NCBI GenBank assembly: GCA_002378565.1
Contig: DFSH01000054.1
Coordinates: 5,179 to 22,358, forward strand
Direction: 5' to 3'
Origin: Flavobacteriales bacterium UBA3442
GTDB lineage: Bacteria > Bacteroidota > Bacteroidia > Flavobacteriales > Schleiferiaceae
Length of the DNA: 17,180 nt
Shown here: piece after piece, positions 16,713 to 17,180 of the stretch
Layout: each line of letters begins with the position of its first letter
Position numbering within the stretch: the stretch's first letter is position 1
The notes under the pieces: model-generated
Seen by the model: the letters and a program-made list of their open reading frames with translations, nothing else
Told to the model about the DNA's origin: nothing
The model's database searches: none
Made by a program: the position numbers and the translations under genes

Positions 16713-17090
16713 ATGAACATACCAGCAGACCTTATTTACACGCAAGACCATGAATGGATTCGCCTTGATGGCGATGTTGCCACGATTGGCATCACAGATT
16801 ATGCGCAAAGCGAGCTTGGGGATGTCATTTTTGTGGACATTGATACAGAAGGCGAGCAGCTGGACGCAGAGGAAGTCTTTGGTTCTGTGGAGGCAGTGAA
16901 AACGGTGAGCGATTTATTCCAACCATTCGCTGGTGAAGTGATTGAAATTAATGAAGCGTTGGAGGACAGTCCAGAATTGGTCAACACTGACCCTTATGGT
17001 GAGGGTTGGATGGTTAAAATACGACTATCTAATGTCTCCGATGCGGATGCACTGATGTCTGCATCAGATTACCAGTCGCATATTGCTTGA
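16713..17090 (+). CDS. gcvH: GcvH, glycine cleavage system H protein
   Basis: Small lipoyl-carrier protein that shuttles the aminomethyl group between the P, T and L proteins of glycine cleavage; cytoplasmic. From ATG 16713 the product is 125 residues, the usual size, beginning MNIPADLIYTQDHEWIRL. The lipoylated lysine is Lys63 in GSVEAVKTVSDL (58-69), followed by PFAGEVIEIN and the C-terminal DPYGEGWMVKIRLS block. The frame stays open upstream to an ATG-like codon at 16629, but those 28 extra residues match nothing in the family and would overlap sprA, so 16713 is preferred. The P, T and L genes are not in the window. The next gene appears to start within a few bases of the stop. Confidence 0.96.
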   Translation: MNIPADLIYTQDHEWIRLDGDVATIGITDYAQSELGDVIFVDIDTEGEQLDAEEVFGSVEAVKTVSDLFQPFAGEVIEINEALEDSPELVNTDPYGEGWMVKIRLSNVSDADALMSASDYQSHIA

Positions 17091-17094
17091 GCAG

Positions 17095-17180
17095 TTGAAG
17101 GACCTGCTACACAAAGCCTTAGGCTTGTTGCGAAGTTTGACAAGGGTATTCTGGCTTACGTTAGCTGCTTGCTGGGCAAT
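17095..17180 (+). CDS. Probable start of a VanZ-family membrane protein (3' end outside window)
   Basis: From TTG 17095 the frame is open to the window edge and encodes a short basic, Leu-rich leader followed by the beginning of a hydrophobic segment, VFWLTLAACWA. This resembles the first membrane helix of small VanZ-like proteins, which I recall as often following gcvH in Flavobacteriales. No ATG is available in the frame; TTG 17083, inside gcvH, is an alternative start. Another frame is also open here, so the assignment rests on hydrophobicity and expected gene order. Confidence 0.4.
   Translation, partial: MKDLLHKALGLLRSLTRVFWLTLAACWA

Overview
The window reads as a chromosomal segment of a Bacteroidota bacterium, most likely Flavobacteriales. 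The pointers are a complete gene for SprA, the type IX secretion (T9SS) translocon; two secreted proteins with T9SS C-terminal sorting domains; Omp28-like and DUF6029-like genes; TAnnTTTG promoter elements; and the lack of clear Shine-Dalgarno sequences. Family names come from recognising motifs, since no database search was possible. Genus cannot be told.

Layout. (1) 1-804: the 3' part of a cytochrome c oxidase subunit I gene, closed by a strong intrinsic terminator. (2) 841-2777, plus strand: ruvB and queG, coupled by an ATGA overlap. (3) 7859 down to 2767, minus strand: a large secreted Omp28-like/T9SS protein, a terminator, then three genes (TlpA-like thioredoxin, DUF6029-like outer-membrane barrel, Omp28-like lipoprotein) joined by two successive ATGA overlaps. 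This block converges on queG, and the two 3' ends overlap by 11 bp. (4) 7860-8039: a divergent promoter region with nested inverted repeats. (5) 8040-16639, plus strand: a small T9SS cargo protein, ruvA and the 7.3 kb sprA, closely spaced. (6) 16713-17180: gcvH and the start of what is probably a VanZ-family membrane protein.

How the genes fit together. Housekeeping genes (respiration, Holliday-junction branch migration, queuosine synthesis, glycine cleavage) flank a cell-envelope block. That block combines the T9SS translocon, two of its likely cargos, and a set of proteins carrying cysteine pairs (CGPC, CKPC, CKNC). The DUF6029-like barrel has only two cysteines in 555 residues, a CX4C pair close to its C-terminus. 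It is encoded between a periplasmic thioredoxin and a CXXC lipoprotein. The most interesting hypothesis here is that these three proteins form a thiol-disulfide system at the outer membrane, possibly serving proteins exported through T9SS. This is inference from gene order, overlaps and cysteine positions. No CRISPR array, insertion sequence, tRNA or rRNA was seen.
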